Shown here: piece by piece, positions 1-5,929 of the stretch | Layout: each line of letters opens with the position of its first letter | How positions within the stretch are numbered: position 1 is the first letter of the stretch | From: an uncultured Collinsella sp. | GTDB lineage: Bacteria > Actinomycetota > Coriobacteriia > Coriobacteriales > Coriobacteriaceae | Length of the DNA stretch: 7,412 bases | Direction of reading: 5' to 3' | NCBI GenBank assembly: GCA_902464035.1 | Contig: CABQHT010000077.1 | Location: 1-7,412, forward strand | Notes under the pieces: generated by a model | Seen by the model: the letters and a program-made list of their open reading frames with translations, nothing else | What the model was told of the DNA's origin: nothing | Database searches by the model: none | Translations under genes and position numbers: made by a program

Positions 1-210
1 GTCGTGACGGCGCGAGAGAGCCGTAGCCAGTTTCAGAATCGTGCGAGCTGCCTGCGCAAGCTGAAGGCCGAGCTCGAGCGTCGCGGCCGTCCGCCGCGCC
101 GTCGCGTCAAGACCAAGGTGCCCCAACGCTCGCGCCAGCGCAGACTCAACGACAAGCACTTCAACGCCATCAAAAAGGCCAACCGCCGCAAGCCGAGCAG
201 AGAAGAGTAG
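1..210 (+). CDS. Release-factor-like ribosome rescue protein, C-terminal part (5' end outside window)
   Basis: The frame is open from base 1 and ends at TAG 208-210, so the start and the catalytic GGQ region lie upstream of the window. The visible 69 residues begin VVTARESRSQFQNRA, which matches the segment that follows the GGQ loop in class I release factors and their ArfB/YaeJ-like relatives (the family pattern is roughly GIVV.C...RSQ..N+..A...L). A long Arg/Lys-rich tail follows (RRGRPPRRRVKTKVP, then RRLNDKHFNAIKKANRRK). Such basic tails are typical of the short codon-independent rescue factors, which insert into the empty mRNA channel of stalled ribosomes and hydrolyse peptidyl-tRNA. The product would act on the ribosome in the cytoplasm. 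The visible part cannot separate ArfB-like, PrfH-like and other RF-like proteins, and the GGQ motif cannot be checked. The gene converges on the lipid kinase gene. Confidence 0.72.
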   Translation, partial: VVTARESRSQFQNRASCLRKLKAELERRGRPPRRRVKTKVPQRSRQRRLNDKHFNAIKKANRRKPSREE

Positions 211-211
211 C

Positions 212-296
212 CTCCTCAATAAGTTGCGGTGAAATAGGGACTGTTGGGCTGTCAAAGCCGCAAAACAGTCCCTATTTCACCGCAACTTAGAAGGAG
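212..296. repeat. Long near-perfect palindrome between convergent genes
   Basis: Bases 220-245 are an exact reverse complement of 264-289, giving a 26-bp perfect stem (inner part of the left arm: GTGAAATAGGGACTGTT). A further 5 bp pair outside it (212-216 with 292-296, across a small internal loop) and 4 bp inside it (247-250 with 256-259, loop 251-255). It fills the 86-bp gap between two convergent stop codons, where it could act as a bidirectional transcription barrier. Neither strand shows the T-tract of a classical rho-independent terminator. The stem is also longer and less GC-rich than usual terminators, so a dispersed REP- or MITE-like element is an alternative. Confidence 0.85.
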
Positions 297-1259
297 CTAG
301 CGGGTTGGGCGCCAGACCTCGAGGGCGGCGGGGAGGATGTCGACCTCGATGCGGGAGGCGACGATGGCTTCGCCGTCGGCTTGGATGGGGTAGTTGGGCT
401 CCTCGAAGGTGAGTTCGGCATGGCGGCAGCGGCGCATGCGCACTGGCGGAAGCTTGGTGTGGTGGCCGTCCTTGGCCGAAAGGAACATGGGCAGGGCGAC
501 TGCACGGGGCACGGGACCGCATGCGTAACAAACGTCGAGGATACCGTCGCAGGGGTCGGCATCGGGGCAGATACGATAGCCCGAGCCATAGGTGGGGCCC
601 AGCTGGATGGCCATGATAATCGCCCGCACGCGCTCGGCGGGCGCGCCGTCAAAGCTAACCGTCATGGGGTAGTTGCGATAGCGCAGGCCAAACTGCTCAA
701 GTCCCGAAAGGGTATAGAGCGGAGCGCCGGTAAGTCCCGTCTTCTTGCGCAGCTCGGTGGTGCCCAGGCCGATGGCGGCGTCAATGCCGACGGAGAGCGT
801 CTGGTCGTAATACTCGCCGGCCGCCTCGCCGCTGCCGCTTGCAGGGTTCCACGAGCGAATGCGCCCGATGTCCTGACGCTGCAGCTCGCAGGTGAGCAGG
901 GCGCCAAAATCTTTACCGGAAAAATCATCGATGCCGAGCGTCTGGGCAAAATCGTTGCCGGAGCCCACGGGCAGGACGGCAAGAGCCGGTCGGGCTGCCT
1001 CTTCCTGTGCCATGAGTCCATTGACGACCTCGTGGATCACGCCGTCGCCTCCGAGTGCGATAACCGTGTGGTAGCCCTGGGCCTGTGCGGCAAGTTCTTT
1101 GGCGTGTCCCATGTGCTCGGTCAGCACCAGATCAAACTGGGATGAGCGCGCGGTCATGTCCAAAAAGCGCTGTAGGCGCTCAGCCACTTCGCGTGCCGCG
1201 CCCGACTGGGCGGCGGGATTGGCGATGATCAGCGTGCGGCCAAAATCTGTTGCGTGCAT
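297..1259 (-). CDS. Diacylglycerol/lipid kinase family protein (YegS/DgkB-like)
   Basis: This 320-residue protein is typical in length for soluble bacterial lipid kinases with a DAGK catalytic domain. These enzymes phosphorylate diacylglycerol or a related lipid at the inner face of the membrane using ATP. The visible motifs run in family order. The N-terminal IIANPAAQSGAA (11-22) is the usual NP..G.. start. The nucleotide-binding GGDG is at 70-73, followed by IHEVVNG. PVGSGNDFAQ (97-106) is the second glycine-rich motif, normally PxGTGNDFA. YGSGYRICPDADPCDGILDV (224-243) is the C-terminal signature, normally GGG..I.P.A...DG.LDV. The ATG at 1257-1259 is preceded by GGGAG with a 7-nt spacer. 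The gene lies 85 bp downstream of the CLC gene on the same strand with no terminator evident between them, so they may be cotranscribed. The exact lipid substrate cannot be read from the sequence. Confidence 0.88.
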   Translation of the reverse strand: MHATDFGRTLIIANPAAQSGAAREVAERLQRFLDMTARSSQFDLVLTEHMGHAKELAAQAQGYHTVIALGGDGVIHEVVNGLMAQEEAARPALAVLPVGSGNDFAQTLGIDDFSGKDFGALLTCELQRQDIGRIRSWNPASGSGEAAGEYYDQTLSVGIDAAIGLGTTELRKKTGLTGAPLYTLSGLEQFGLRYRNYPMTVSFDGAPAERVRAIIMAIQLGPTYGSGYRICPDADPCDGILDVCYACGPVPRAVALPMFLSAKDGHHTKLPPVRMRRCRHAELTFEEPNYPIQADGEAIVASRIEVDILPAALEVWRPTR

Positions 1260-1344
1260 GGGGCGACTCCCGGCGTATGGCGTGACGATGCGGTCGCGTT
1301 CGGGTTATGTTGCCCCGATTGTGACCGTGCGGCGTTTACTGCAT

Positions 1345-2766
1345 CTACTCTATCAGGTCGTTGTGACGCTCGATAGCCTCTGCCACCGTGCCACCCTCGT
1401 CCACAATGAGCGAACGGCGCTTGGGCGAGATAATGCGCTGCGCGGGATACACGCCGCGGTGGCCACCGGCAAGATAACTGATAAACGCAACGATGACAAA
1501 GAACCCGGCCGCTGTGCCGTGGAACAGGTCGATGGCCATCATGCAGGTAGTGATGGGCACGTTGAGGCCGGCGCAGAACACGCCGAGCATGCCGAGGGCC
1601 GCCAGAAAGCTGGGGTCGATGCCGGTGAGGCAGCCGATCCAGCCGCCAAGTGCAGCTCCAATACCAAACAAGGGCGTGACCTCGCCACCCTGGAAGCCGG
1701 CGCCCAGGGTGAGTGCCGTCACGACCAACTTGATGGCTGCGTCGGCAAGGGTCGTGTTGCCGGCGAAACCAGCGCCCGAGAGCCAGGTGGCAAGGCCGGC
1801 GTACTTCCAGGCATCGAGCACCGCGTAAGCTGCGAGCACCACGAGTGCGCCTATGAGTGCGCGGACGAGGTAATTGGTGATAAAGCGACCGTACAGGCTT
1901 TTGACGGTTCGAACCGACCAGGCAAAGAGGCGCGCGGTGAGACCAAAGATAATGGCGCTGATAACAACGATGGCGACCGTTCGGGGTGTCATATCGGGGA
2001 CACTGGCGATGACGTTCACCTCGTACTCGGTGCCCAGGGCAAGCGACGTAAAATAGCCGGTAAACGAGGCGACGAGGCAGTAGATGCCGGCGGTGTAGTC
2101 GATCTTGCCGATAAAGCACATCTCCATGCCAAAGAAGGCACCGGCGAGGGGCGAGCCGAACACGGCGCCAAAGGCAGACGAGATGCCGGCGAGCATGAGG
2201 TCGTGATGGTCGTGCTTTTTGAGATGCGCCAGATTCGAGATGTTGCTGGCGATGGTGCCACCGATCTGCACCGCAGCGCCCTCGCGTCCGGCCGAGCCGC
2301 CTGTCAGGTGCGTAAGCGTGGAGCAGACAAAGGTGAGGACGGCCATGCGGGCATGGATGAGACGGGTGCCCAGGGCAGAGTCGATGACCAGGTTGTTGCC
2401 ACGTTTGGCGGCAAGGCCATGGTTCTTATACACCCATGCGGTGGCGACACCTACGGCGGGGAGCAGGGCGTAGATCCACGCATGGTGCTCGCGATAATCG
2501 GTCGCGATGTTCAGCGAGGCCAAAAATGCCCAAGCGGCAACGCCCATGGCGAACGAGACGATCACGACGAGCGCGAGCAGCTTGGCGCTTGCAAGCAGAT
2601 TTCGGGCGTTCCGGCGCGTGTCGGCGGCCAAGAGATGCTCAGAGCGGGTGAGCTGATGCCTGCCGGCCATGATGGCGTCATTCAGGGAGAAGAAGCCTCC
2701 CTCATCGAGCGGCAGGGAATTGTCTTGCTCTTCGCTTTCGCTGTCTGATGTGTCGGTAAAAGCCAT
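1345..2766 (-). CDS. CLC-family anion channel/antiporter, possibly fluoride-type
   Basis: This 473-residue polytopic membrane protein follows a hydrophilic, acidic N-terminus of about 60 residues. CLC landmarks are present in order: GGSAGREGAAVQIGG (156-170) with the gating glutamate E162; the FGAVFGSPLAGAFFGMEM segment (199-216); and GFQGGEVTPLFGIGAALG (357-374), equivalent to the second conserved G..P filter segment. The canonical chloride-filter motif GSGIP is absent. RGNNLVIDS (122-130) stands in its place, and the later segments NVPITTCMMAIDLF (402-415) and GGHRGVYPAQRI (434-445) also differ from chloride-type CLCs. From memory, GNNL and GREG(T/A).VQ resemble the CLC-F (EriC-F) fluoride/proton antiporters. 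Ion selectivity is therefore inference; CLC membership is secure. No CBS domains follow. The start ATG 2764-2766 has GAGGA 4 nt upstream. It is divergent from moeA. Confidence 0.9.
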   Translation of the reverse strand: MAFTDTSDSESEEQDNSLPLDEGGFFSLNDAIMAGRHQLTRSEHLLAADTRRNARNLLASAKLLALVVIVSFAMGVAAWAFLASLNIATDYREHHAWIYALLPAVGVATAWVYKNHGLAAKRGNNLVIDSALGTRLIHARMAVLTFVCSTLTHLTGGSAGREGAAVQIGGTIASNISNLAHLKKHDHHDLMLAGISSAFGAVFGSPLAGAFFGMEMCFIGKIDYTAGIYCLVASFTGYFTSLALGTEYEVNVIASVPDMTPRTVAIVVISAIIFGLTARLFAWSVRTVKSLYGRFITNYLVRALIGALVVLAAYAVLDAWKYAGLATWLSGAGFAGNTTLADAAIKLVVTALTLGAGFQGGEVTPLFGIGAALGGWIGCLTGIDPSFLAALGMLGVFCAGLNVPITTCMMAIDLFHGTAAGFFVIVAFISYLAGGHRGVYPAQRIISPKRRSLIVDEGGTVAEAIERHNDLIE

Positions 2767-2796
2767 GGTGTCCTCTTCTTTGGTTACAACGCAAGC

Positions 2797-2822
2797 ATTA
2801 TAGAGCGTGACAAACGCGTCAA
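2797..2822 (-). promoter_or_regulatory. Possible promoter of the CLC gene
   Basis: On the minus strand a perfect TATAAT lies at 2802-2797 and a TTGACG at 2822-2817. The gap between them is only 14 bp, shorter than the usual 16-18, so either the -35 match is coincidental or the promoter is suboptimal. The implied leader is only about 25 nt, which leaves no room for a riboswitch. Confidence 0.4.
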
Positions 2823-2885
2823 GCCGGTGGGTTGGTTTCGATTCTGTTTCGTGCCCTGTAACCGACAGGTGTATTTGCGAGTGCG

Positions 2886-2920
2886 GACCGTCTCGCGGTC
2901 GAGCGACGGGGGATTATACT
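2886..2920 (+). promoter_or_regulatory. Possible moeA promoter with an inverted repeat upstream of the -10
   Basis: A -10-like TATACT lies at 2915-2920 in an AT-rich patch, about 60 bp before moeA. No good -35 hexamer sits at the right distance. Instead there is an inverted repeat, GACCG-N5-CGGTC (2886-2900), overlapped by CTCG-N4-CGAG (2892-2903), in the -35 area. It could be an operator for an activator or repressor, but this is inference. Confidence 0.33.
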
Positions 2921-2938
2921 GAATAAAACATAAAGAAT

Positions 2939-2959
2939 CGGCGCCCTTGTTACGCGCCG
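2939..2959 (+). other. GC-rich hairpin in the moeA leader
   Basis: CGGCGC (2939-2944) pairs exactly with GCGCCG (2954-2959) around a 9-nt loop, ending 8 nt before the Shine-Dalgarno sequence AAGAGG (2968-2973) of moeA. It would form in the transcript and could affect translation initiation or mRNA stability. It is too small to be a recognisable riboswitch. Confidence 0.5.
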
Positions 2960-2978
2960 CGATCTGTAAGAGGTGCAT

Positions 2979-4241
2979 ATGGCAGAGAAGCTCATTCCGT
3001 TGGAGGACGCGCAGGCAATTGTCTTGTCACATGTGAGTCCGACCGGGGTTGTCGAGATTCCCGTATGGCAGGCGGCGGGTCTTCCTTTGGCTGAGGATGC
3101 TGTGGCCGATATCGACATCTCGCCATTTGCCAACAGCGCCATGGACGGTTATGCCGTGCGCGCCGTCGACCTTGGTGCGGCCACCGGCGATACTCCGGTG
3201 ACGCTTTCCGTTGTTGGCCACGAGGCGGCGGGTCATGTGTTTAAGGGTACGATTGGCGCGGGCGAGACGGTCCGCATTATGACGGGCGCGCCGGTGCCAG
3301 AGGGCGCCGATGCCGTGGTGAAGTACGAGATCGTCGACGTGCTCGACGGCGATGGCAACGAGGGCTCGCACGTCCGCTTCTCGGCGCCGGCTAAGGTGGG
3401 GGAGAACGTTCGCTCTGCTGCCGAAGAAGCCCATGCCGGCGACGTCGTGATGCGTGCCGGTGAGGTTGTGGCGCCGGCTGGTGCGGGCCTGCTGGCAAGC
3501 GCCGGGTACGCGAGCGTGAAGGTGCACGCCGCACCGCACGTGGGCATCATCTCGCTGGGCACAGAGCTGGTTGCTCCAAGTGAGCTTCCGGCGCGTGGCC
3601 AGATTCGCGATTCCAACTCCTCGGCGCTGATGGCCGAGGCACTCGATGCCGGTGCCGAGCCTGTCTTCTATGGCATAGTGCCCGACGACGAGCAGGCGAT
3701 ATCCGAGCTCGTACACCGCGCGGTGCGCGAGTGCGATTTTGTCATTACGAGCGGTGGCGCCTCGGCGGGCGACTACGACTACGTGACGGCACTGGTCCAG
3801 CGCGAGGGCGAGGTCCTGTTCGATCGCATCTCGATGCGTCCCGGCAAGGCCATCACGTTTGGACTGCTCGGCGGCAAACCGTACCTGGGGCTTTCGGGTA
3901 ATCCCGCTGCGGCTTACGTGGGCTTTGAGATGCTCGCGCGCCCGGCGATTCGCAAGATGCGCGGCTTTGCCGAGGGGGCGCGTCCTGTTCAACAGGCAAT
4001 GCTGACACACAGAGTGAAGAAGCGCCAGGACCGTCGATTCTATGACCGCGCCACGGTTGCGCGCGATACCCAGACCGGCGAGCTTATGGTGACTGAGGCC
4101 AAGAGCCAGAATTCGGCGCTGCTTGGCACGATGCAGCGCGCGAATTGTCTGCTGCGCATTAACGAGGGCCCGTGCGAGCTCGAGCGGGGCGATGTCGTGG
4201 ATGTCGTCCGTGTCGATCTGCCCGAGGGAACGGTGCTGTAG
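2979..4241 (+). CDS. moeA: Molybdopterin molybdenumtransferase MoeA
   Basis: This 420-residue cytoplasmic enzyme inserts molybdate into adenylylated molybdopterin, the last common step of molybdenum-cofactor synthesis. The length is normal for MoeA. Signature segments appear in order: ISPFANSAMDGYAVRA (47-62), including D56 of the MDGYAV motif; IMTGAPVPEGADAVV (100-114); ITSGGASAGDYDY (256-268) in the MogA-like domain III; MRPGKAITFG (286-295); and LSGNPAAAYV (305-314). A C-terminal beta-rich domain IV follows. The ATG at 2979 is chosen over the in-frame GTG at 2973 because AAGAGG (2968-2973) then sits 5 nt upstream of it. mogA follows after 10 bp, so the two successive enzymes of the pathway are coexpressed. 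All expected motifs are intact. A tungsten-specific role cannot be excluded from sequence alone. Confidence 0.95.
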   Translation: MAEKLIPLEDAQAIVLSHVSPTGVVEIPVWQAAGLPLAEDAVADIDISPFANSAMDGYAVRAVDLGAATGDTPVTLSVVGHEAAGHVFKGTIGAGETVRIMTGAPVPEGADAVVKYEIVDVLDGDGNEGSHVRFSAPAKVGENVRSAAEEAHAGDVVMRAGEVVAPAGAGLLASAGYASVKVHAAPHVGIISLGTELVAPSELPARGQIRDSNSSALMAEALDAGAEPVFYGIVPDDEQAISELVHRAVRECDFVITSGGASAGDYDYVTALVQREGEVLFDRISMRPGKAITFGLLGGKPYLGLSGNPAAAYVGFEMLARPAIRKMRGFAEGARPVQQAMLTHRVKKRQDRRFYDRATVARDTQTGELMVTEAKSQNSALLGTMQRANCLLRINEGPCELERGDVVDVVRVDLPEGTVL

Positions 4242-4251
4242 GAGGATGACG

Positions 4252-4731
4252 ATGGAGTTGAAGATTTCGATCGTGACGTGTTCGGATACACGCGATCTTG
4301 CCCAAGATGAGGCCGGAGCCGCGCTCGAGGAACTCATTGCGGCTCAGGGCTGGTCGGTCGCTTCGCACGTGGTCGTGCGCGACGACGTCAGCGAGATCGG
4401 CGATGCCATCATGGATGCTGCTGACGTGCATCAGGCCAATGTAGTGCTCACCTGCGGCGGCACGGGACTTTCGATGCGCGACGTGACGCCCGAGGCAACG
4501 CGCGCAGTCTGCGACCGCGATGTGCCGGGCATTGCCGAGGCGATTCGCGCGTACTCGATGACCAAGACGCGCCGCGCGATGCTGTCGCGCGCCGTGTGCA
4601 TGCAACGCGGTCATACACTTGTCGTAAACTTTCCCGGATCTACCAAGGCAGCCCGCGAAAGCTGGGAGGCGATTGCCGACCAGCTGGAACACGCGGCACA
4701 GATGACGGCGGGCGGCGGACACACCAAATAA
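4252..4731 (+). CDS. mogA: Molybdopterin adenylyltransferase, MogA/MoaB family
   Basis: This 159-residue protein matches the single-domain MogA/MoaB family, which uses ATP to adenylylate molybdopterin before MoeA loads the metal. The N-terminal strand ISIVTCSDTRDLAQDEAG (5-22) is the family start. TCGGTGLSMRDVTPEAT (67-83) is the substrate-binding signature, usually TxGGTGxxxRDxTPEA. SRAVCMQRGHTLVVNFPGS (112-130) is the second one, usually ending VNxPGS. The first Thr/Ser position of the GGTG motif is Cys68, a mild variation. The ATG at 4252 is preferred to the in-frame ATG at 4246 because GGAGG (4241-4245) is 6 nt from the former and 0 nt from the latter. The Shine-Dalgarno overlaps the moeA stop, which suggests translational coupling. 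MogA and MoaB cannot be cleanly separated by eye; pairing with moeA makes the role clear. Confidence 0.92.
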   Translation: MELKISIVTCSDTRDLAQDEAGAALEELIAAQGWSVASHVVVRDDVSEIGDAIMDAADVHQANVVLTCGGTGLSMRDVTPEATRAVCDRDVPGIAEAIRAYSMTKTRRAMLSRAVCMQRGHTLVVNFPGSTKAARESWEAIADQLEHAAQMTAGGGHTK

Positions 4732-4744
4732 GTGTTTCACCTGC

Positions 4745-4778
4745 GGCGGAGTGACCCGAACGGTTGCTCCGCCTTTTT
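4745..4778 (+). terminator. Rho-independent terminator of the moeA-mogA unit
   Basis: GGCGGAG (4745-4751) pairs perfectly with CTCCGCC (4767-4773). Two wobble pairs and ACC/GGT (4754-4756 with 4762-4764) extend the stem to about 12 bp around a 5-nt loop. TTTTT (4774-4778) follows immediately. It lies 13 bp after the mogA stop and separates cofactor synthesis from the transport genes. Confidence 0.92.
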
Positions 4779-4816
4779 GCTTGATGCCGAGGTGAAGTCG
4801 ATGCGTGTCGTAATCT

Positions 4817-4848
4817 GAAAATATATTCTCATGCGAGAATAATTTCTC
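4817..4848. promoter_or_regulatory. Putative operator: alternating TTCTC/GAGAA half-sites upstream of modA
   Basis: TTCTC (4826-4830), GAGAA (4835-4839) and TTCTC (4844-4848) alternate in orientation with exactly 4 bp between them, a 9-bp repeat. A one-mismatch copy, GAAAA (4817-4821), continues the register upstream. The best dyad is TATTCTC-ATGC-GAGAATA (4824-4841). The array ends where the -35 element of the modA promoter would lie. The sites look like binding sites for a dimeric or cooperative regulator. They do not resemble the enterobacterial ModE box as I know it, and the regulator is unknown. Confidence 0.55.
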
Positions 4849-4876
4849 ACTGCCATTATTCGCGCTGAAGTATAAT
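4847..4876 (+). promoter_or_regulatory. modA: Probable modA promoter
   Basis: A perfect -10 box TATAAT lies at 4871-4876, 60 bp before the modA start, within an AT-rich stretch of otherwise GC-rich DNA. The expected -35 position (about 4847-4853, TCACTGC) is poor and abuts the last TTCTC half-site, which would suit a promoter controlled by the protein binding that array. The implied leader is about 50-55 nt. Confidence 0.55.
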
Positions 4877-4892
4877 CTGATTACAGAATAAA

Positions 4893-4916
4893 GCCCGCGG
4901 TGGGGTGCCCGGGCAC
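4893..4916 (+). other. Palindromic GC-rich segment in the modA leader
   Basis: GTGCCCGGGCAC (4905-4916) is a perfect 12-bp palindrome. An alternative pairing of GCCCG (4893-4897) with CGGGC (4910-4914) is also possible. The segment sits between the predicted transcript start and the Shine-Dalgarno AAAGGG (4925-4930), so it could fold in the 5' leader of modA. It is too short to match the molybdenum-cofactor riboswitch. Confidence 0.4.
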
Positions 4917-4936
4917 AAGGTCCGAAAGGGTTCAAT

Positions 4937-5812
4937 ATGTTCGATATGGTTTCTCGCCGCGGTTTCGTTTCGCTTTCTGCCGCTGCTGCCGCCGGCCTTG
5001 GCCTTGCTGGCTGCTCCGGTAACAAGGCATCCGAGCCTGGTGGTTCCGACGCAGGTTCTGCCAAGTCCTCCTCTAAGAAGAAAGCCGTCGAGCTGCAGAT
5101 TTTCGCCGCCAACTCGCTCGAGAAGGCCCTTCCCGAGGTCCAGGAACTCTACACCGACCAGACCGGCACCACCTTTGCCGACACGCAGTTCAAGGCCTCT
5201 GGCGACCTGGTCGAGCAGATGAAGGCCGGCGCTGCCGTCGACGTGCTCATCACCGCTTCCAAGGGCACCATGGACGATGCCGAGACTGCCGAGCTCGTCG
5301 ACACCGACACCCGTGAGGACATGTTCGTCAACGACCTCGTGATCATTCGCGCCGAGGGCTCCGACACCAAGGTCGAGGCCATCGCCGATGTCGCGAGCCT
5401 GGACGGCAAGATCGCCATCGGCGACGCCAAGACCGTTCCGGCCGGCAAGTACGCCAACCAGGCGCTGGCCTCCGTCGGCCTCTACACCGGCACCGAGGGC
5501 GACGACGGCGAGTACGCGCCCGAGATTGCCGACAAGGTCGCGCTGGCCGATAAGGTCGGCACCGCTGCCGCCTACGTGTCCACGGGCGACTGCGTGGCAG
5601 GTTTTGTCTACAGCTCCGACATCTACCGCTACGACGGCATCGAGGAGGCCTTCGTGTGCCCTGAGGATTCGCACAAGCCCATTGTGTACCCGGGTGCCGT
5701 GGCCGAGAGCTCCGAGCATGCCGACGAGGCCAAGGCGTTCATCGACTTCTGCCTTTCCAACAAGAAGGCCCAGAAGATTTGGGCTAAGTACGGCTTTGAG
5801 CTTTCCGAGTAG
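4937..5812 (+). CDS. modA: Molybdate ABC transporter substrate-binding lipoprotein ModA
   Basis: This 291-residue protein captures molybdate (or tungstate) outside the cell and delivers it to the ModB permease. The N-terminus has a twin-arginine motif SRRGFV (6-11), a short Ala/Gly hydrophobic stretch and a lipobox LAGC (23-26), so a Tat-exported protein lipidated on Cys26 is predicted. A Ser/Lys-rich linker follows to about residue 49. The ModA domain shows LQIFAANSLEKALPEV (53-68), FKASGDLVEQMKAGAAVDVLI (85-105; S60 and S88 are at the usual oxyanion-binding serine positions), a VPAGKYANQAL motif and DCVAGFVYSSDIY near the second half of the pocket. AAAGGG 6 nt upstream supports the ATG at 4937 over the in-frame ATG at 4946. 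Codon choice is strongly biased (GCC, AAG, GAC), more than in the adjacent genes, which suggests high expression. Confidence 0.95.
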   Translation: MFDMVSRRGFVSLSAAAAAGLGLAGCSGNKASEPGGSDAGSAKSSSKKKAVELQIFAANSLEKALPEVQELYTDQTGTTFADTQFKASGDLVEQMKAGAAVDVLITASKGTMDDAETAELVDTDTREDMFVNDLVIIRAEGSDTKVEAIADVASLDGKIAIGDAKTVPAGKYANQALASVGLYTGTEGDDGEYAPEIADKVALADKVGTAAAYVSTGDCVAGFVYSSDIYRYDGIEEAFVCPEDSHKPIVYPGAVAESSEHADEAKAFIDFCLSNKKAQKIWAKYGFELSE

Positions 5813-5843
5813 TGCGAAACTTCGCTGCATAACGATATGCTTG

Positions 5844-5873
5844 AGGGCGGGCGTTCTTGCGATCGCCCGCCCT
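5844..5873 (+). terminator. GC-rich hairpin between modA and modB (partial terminator or mRNA stabiliser)
   Basis: AGGGCGGGCG (5844-5853) pairs perfectly with CGCCCGCCCT (5864-5873), a 10-bp stem with a 10-nt loop, 31 bp after the modA stop. Only ATTTAGATT follows, so termination is probably incomplete. In ABC operons such structures often let the binding protein be made in excess over the permease; applying that here is inference. Confidence 0.65.
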
Positions 5874-5929
5874 ATTTAGATTGAAGCGGCGTACCCGCGC
5901 GCCGTTGCCCTGTATTTGAGGAGTCGCCC

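Noticed and set aside
211..296. A CRISPR repeat-spacer unit or insertion-sequence end at the palindrome.
   Set aside because: There is only one palindromic unit, with no repeated spacing, no transposase and no target-site duplication that I can identify.
1260..1344. A terminator between the CLC gene and the lipid kinase gene.
   Set aside because: Only a 4-bp stem can be drawn on the minus strand and no T-run follows, so there is no support for one.
1099..2748. A 549-codon open frame on the + strand opposite the CLC gene.
   Set aside because: It is a shadow frame typical of GC-rich DNA. The translation is rich in Gly, Asp, His and Arg with no recognisable domain, while the minus strand encodes a complete CLC protein with all family motifs and a good ribosome binding site.
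2767..2978. A fluoride riboswitch or molybdenum-cofactor riboswitch in the divergent region.
   Set aside because: I see no fluoride-riboswitch core on the minus strand, the predicted CLC leader is too short, and the moeA leader is too short for a Moco riboswitch. Only small hairpins are visible.
3027..4337. A 436-codon open frame on the - strand opposite moeA.
   Set aside because: The sense strand encodes intact MoeA. The antisense translation is His/Arg-rich and resembles no family, and the frame runs past the moeA-mogA junction, as expected of a chance shadow.
4856..5830. A 324-codon open frame on the - strand opposite modA.
   Set aside because: It is a mirror of the strong codon bias in modA, with Gly/Val/Leu-rich low-complexity translation and no motifs. 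It would also cover the modA promoter.
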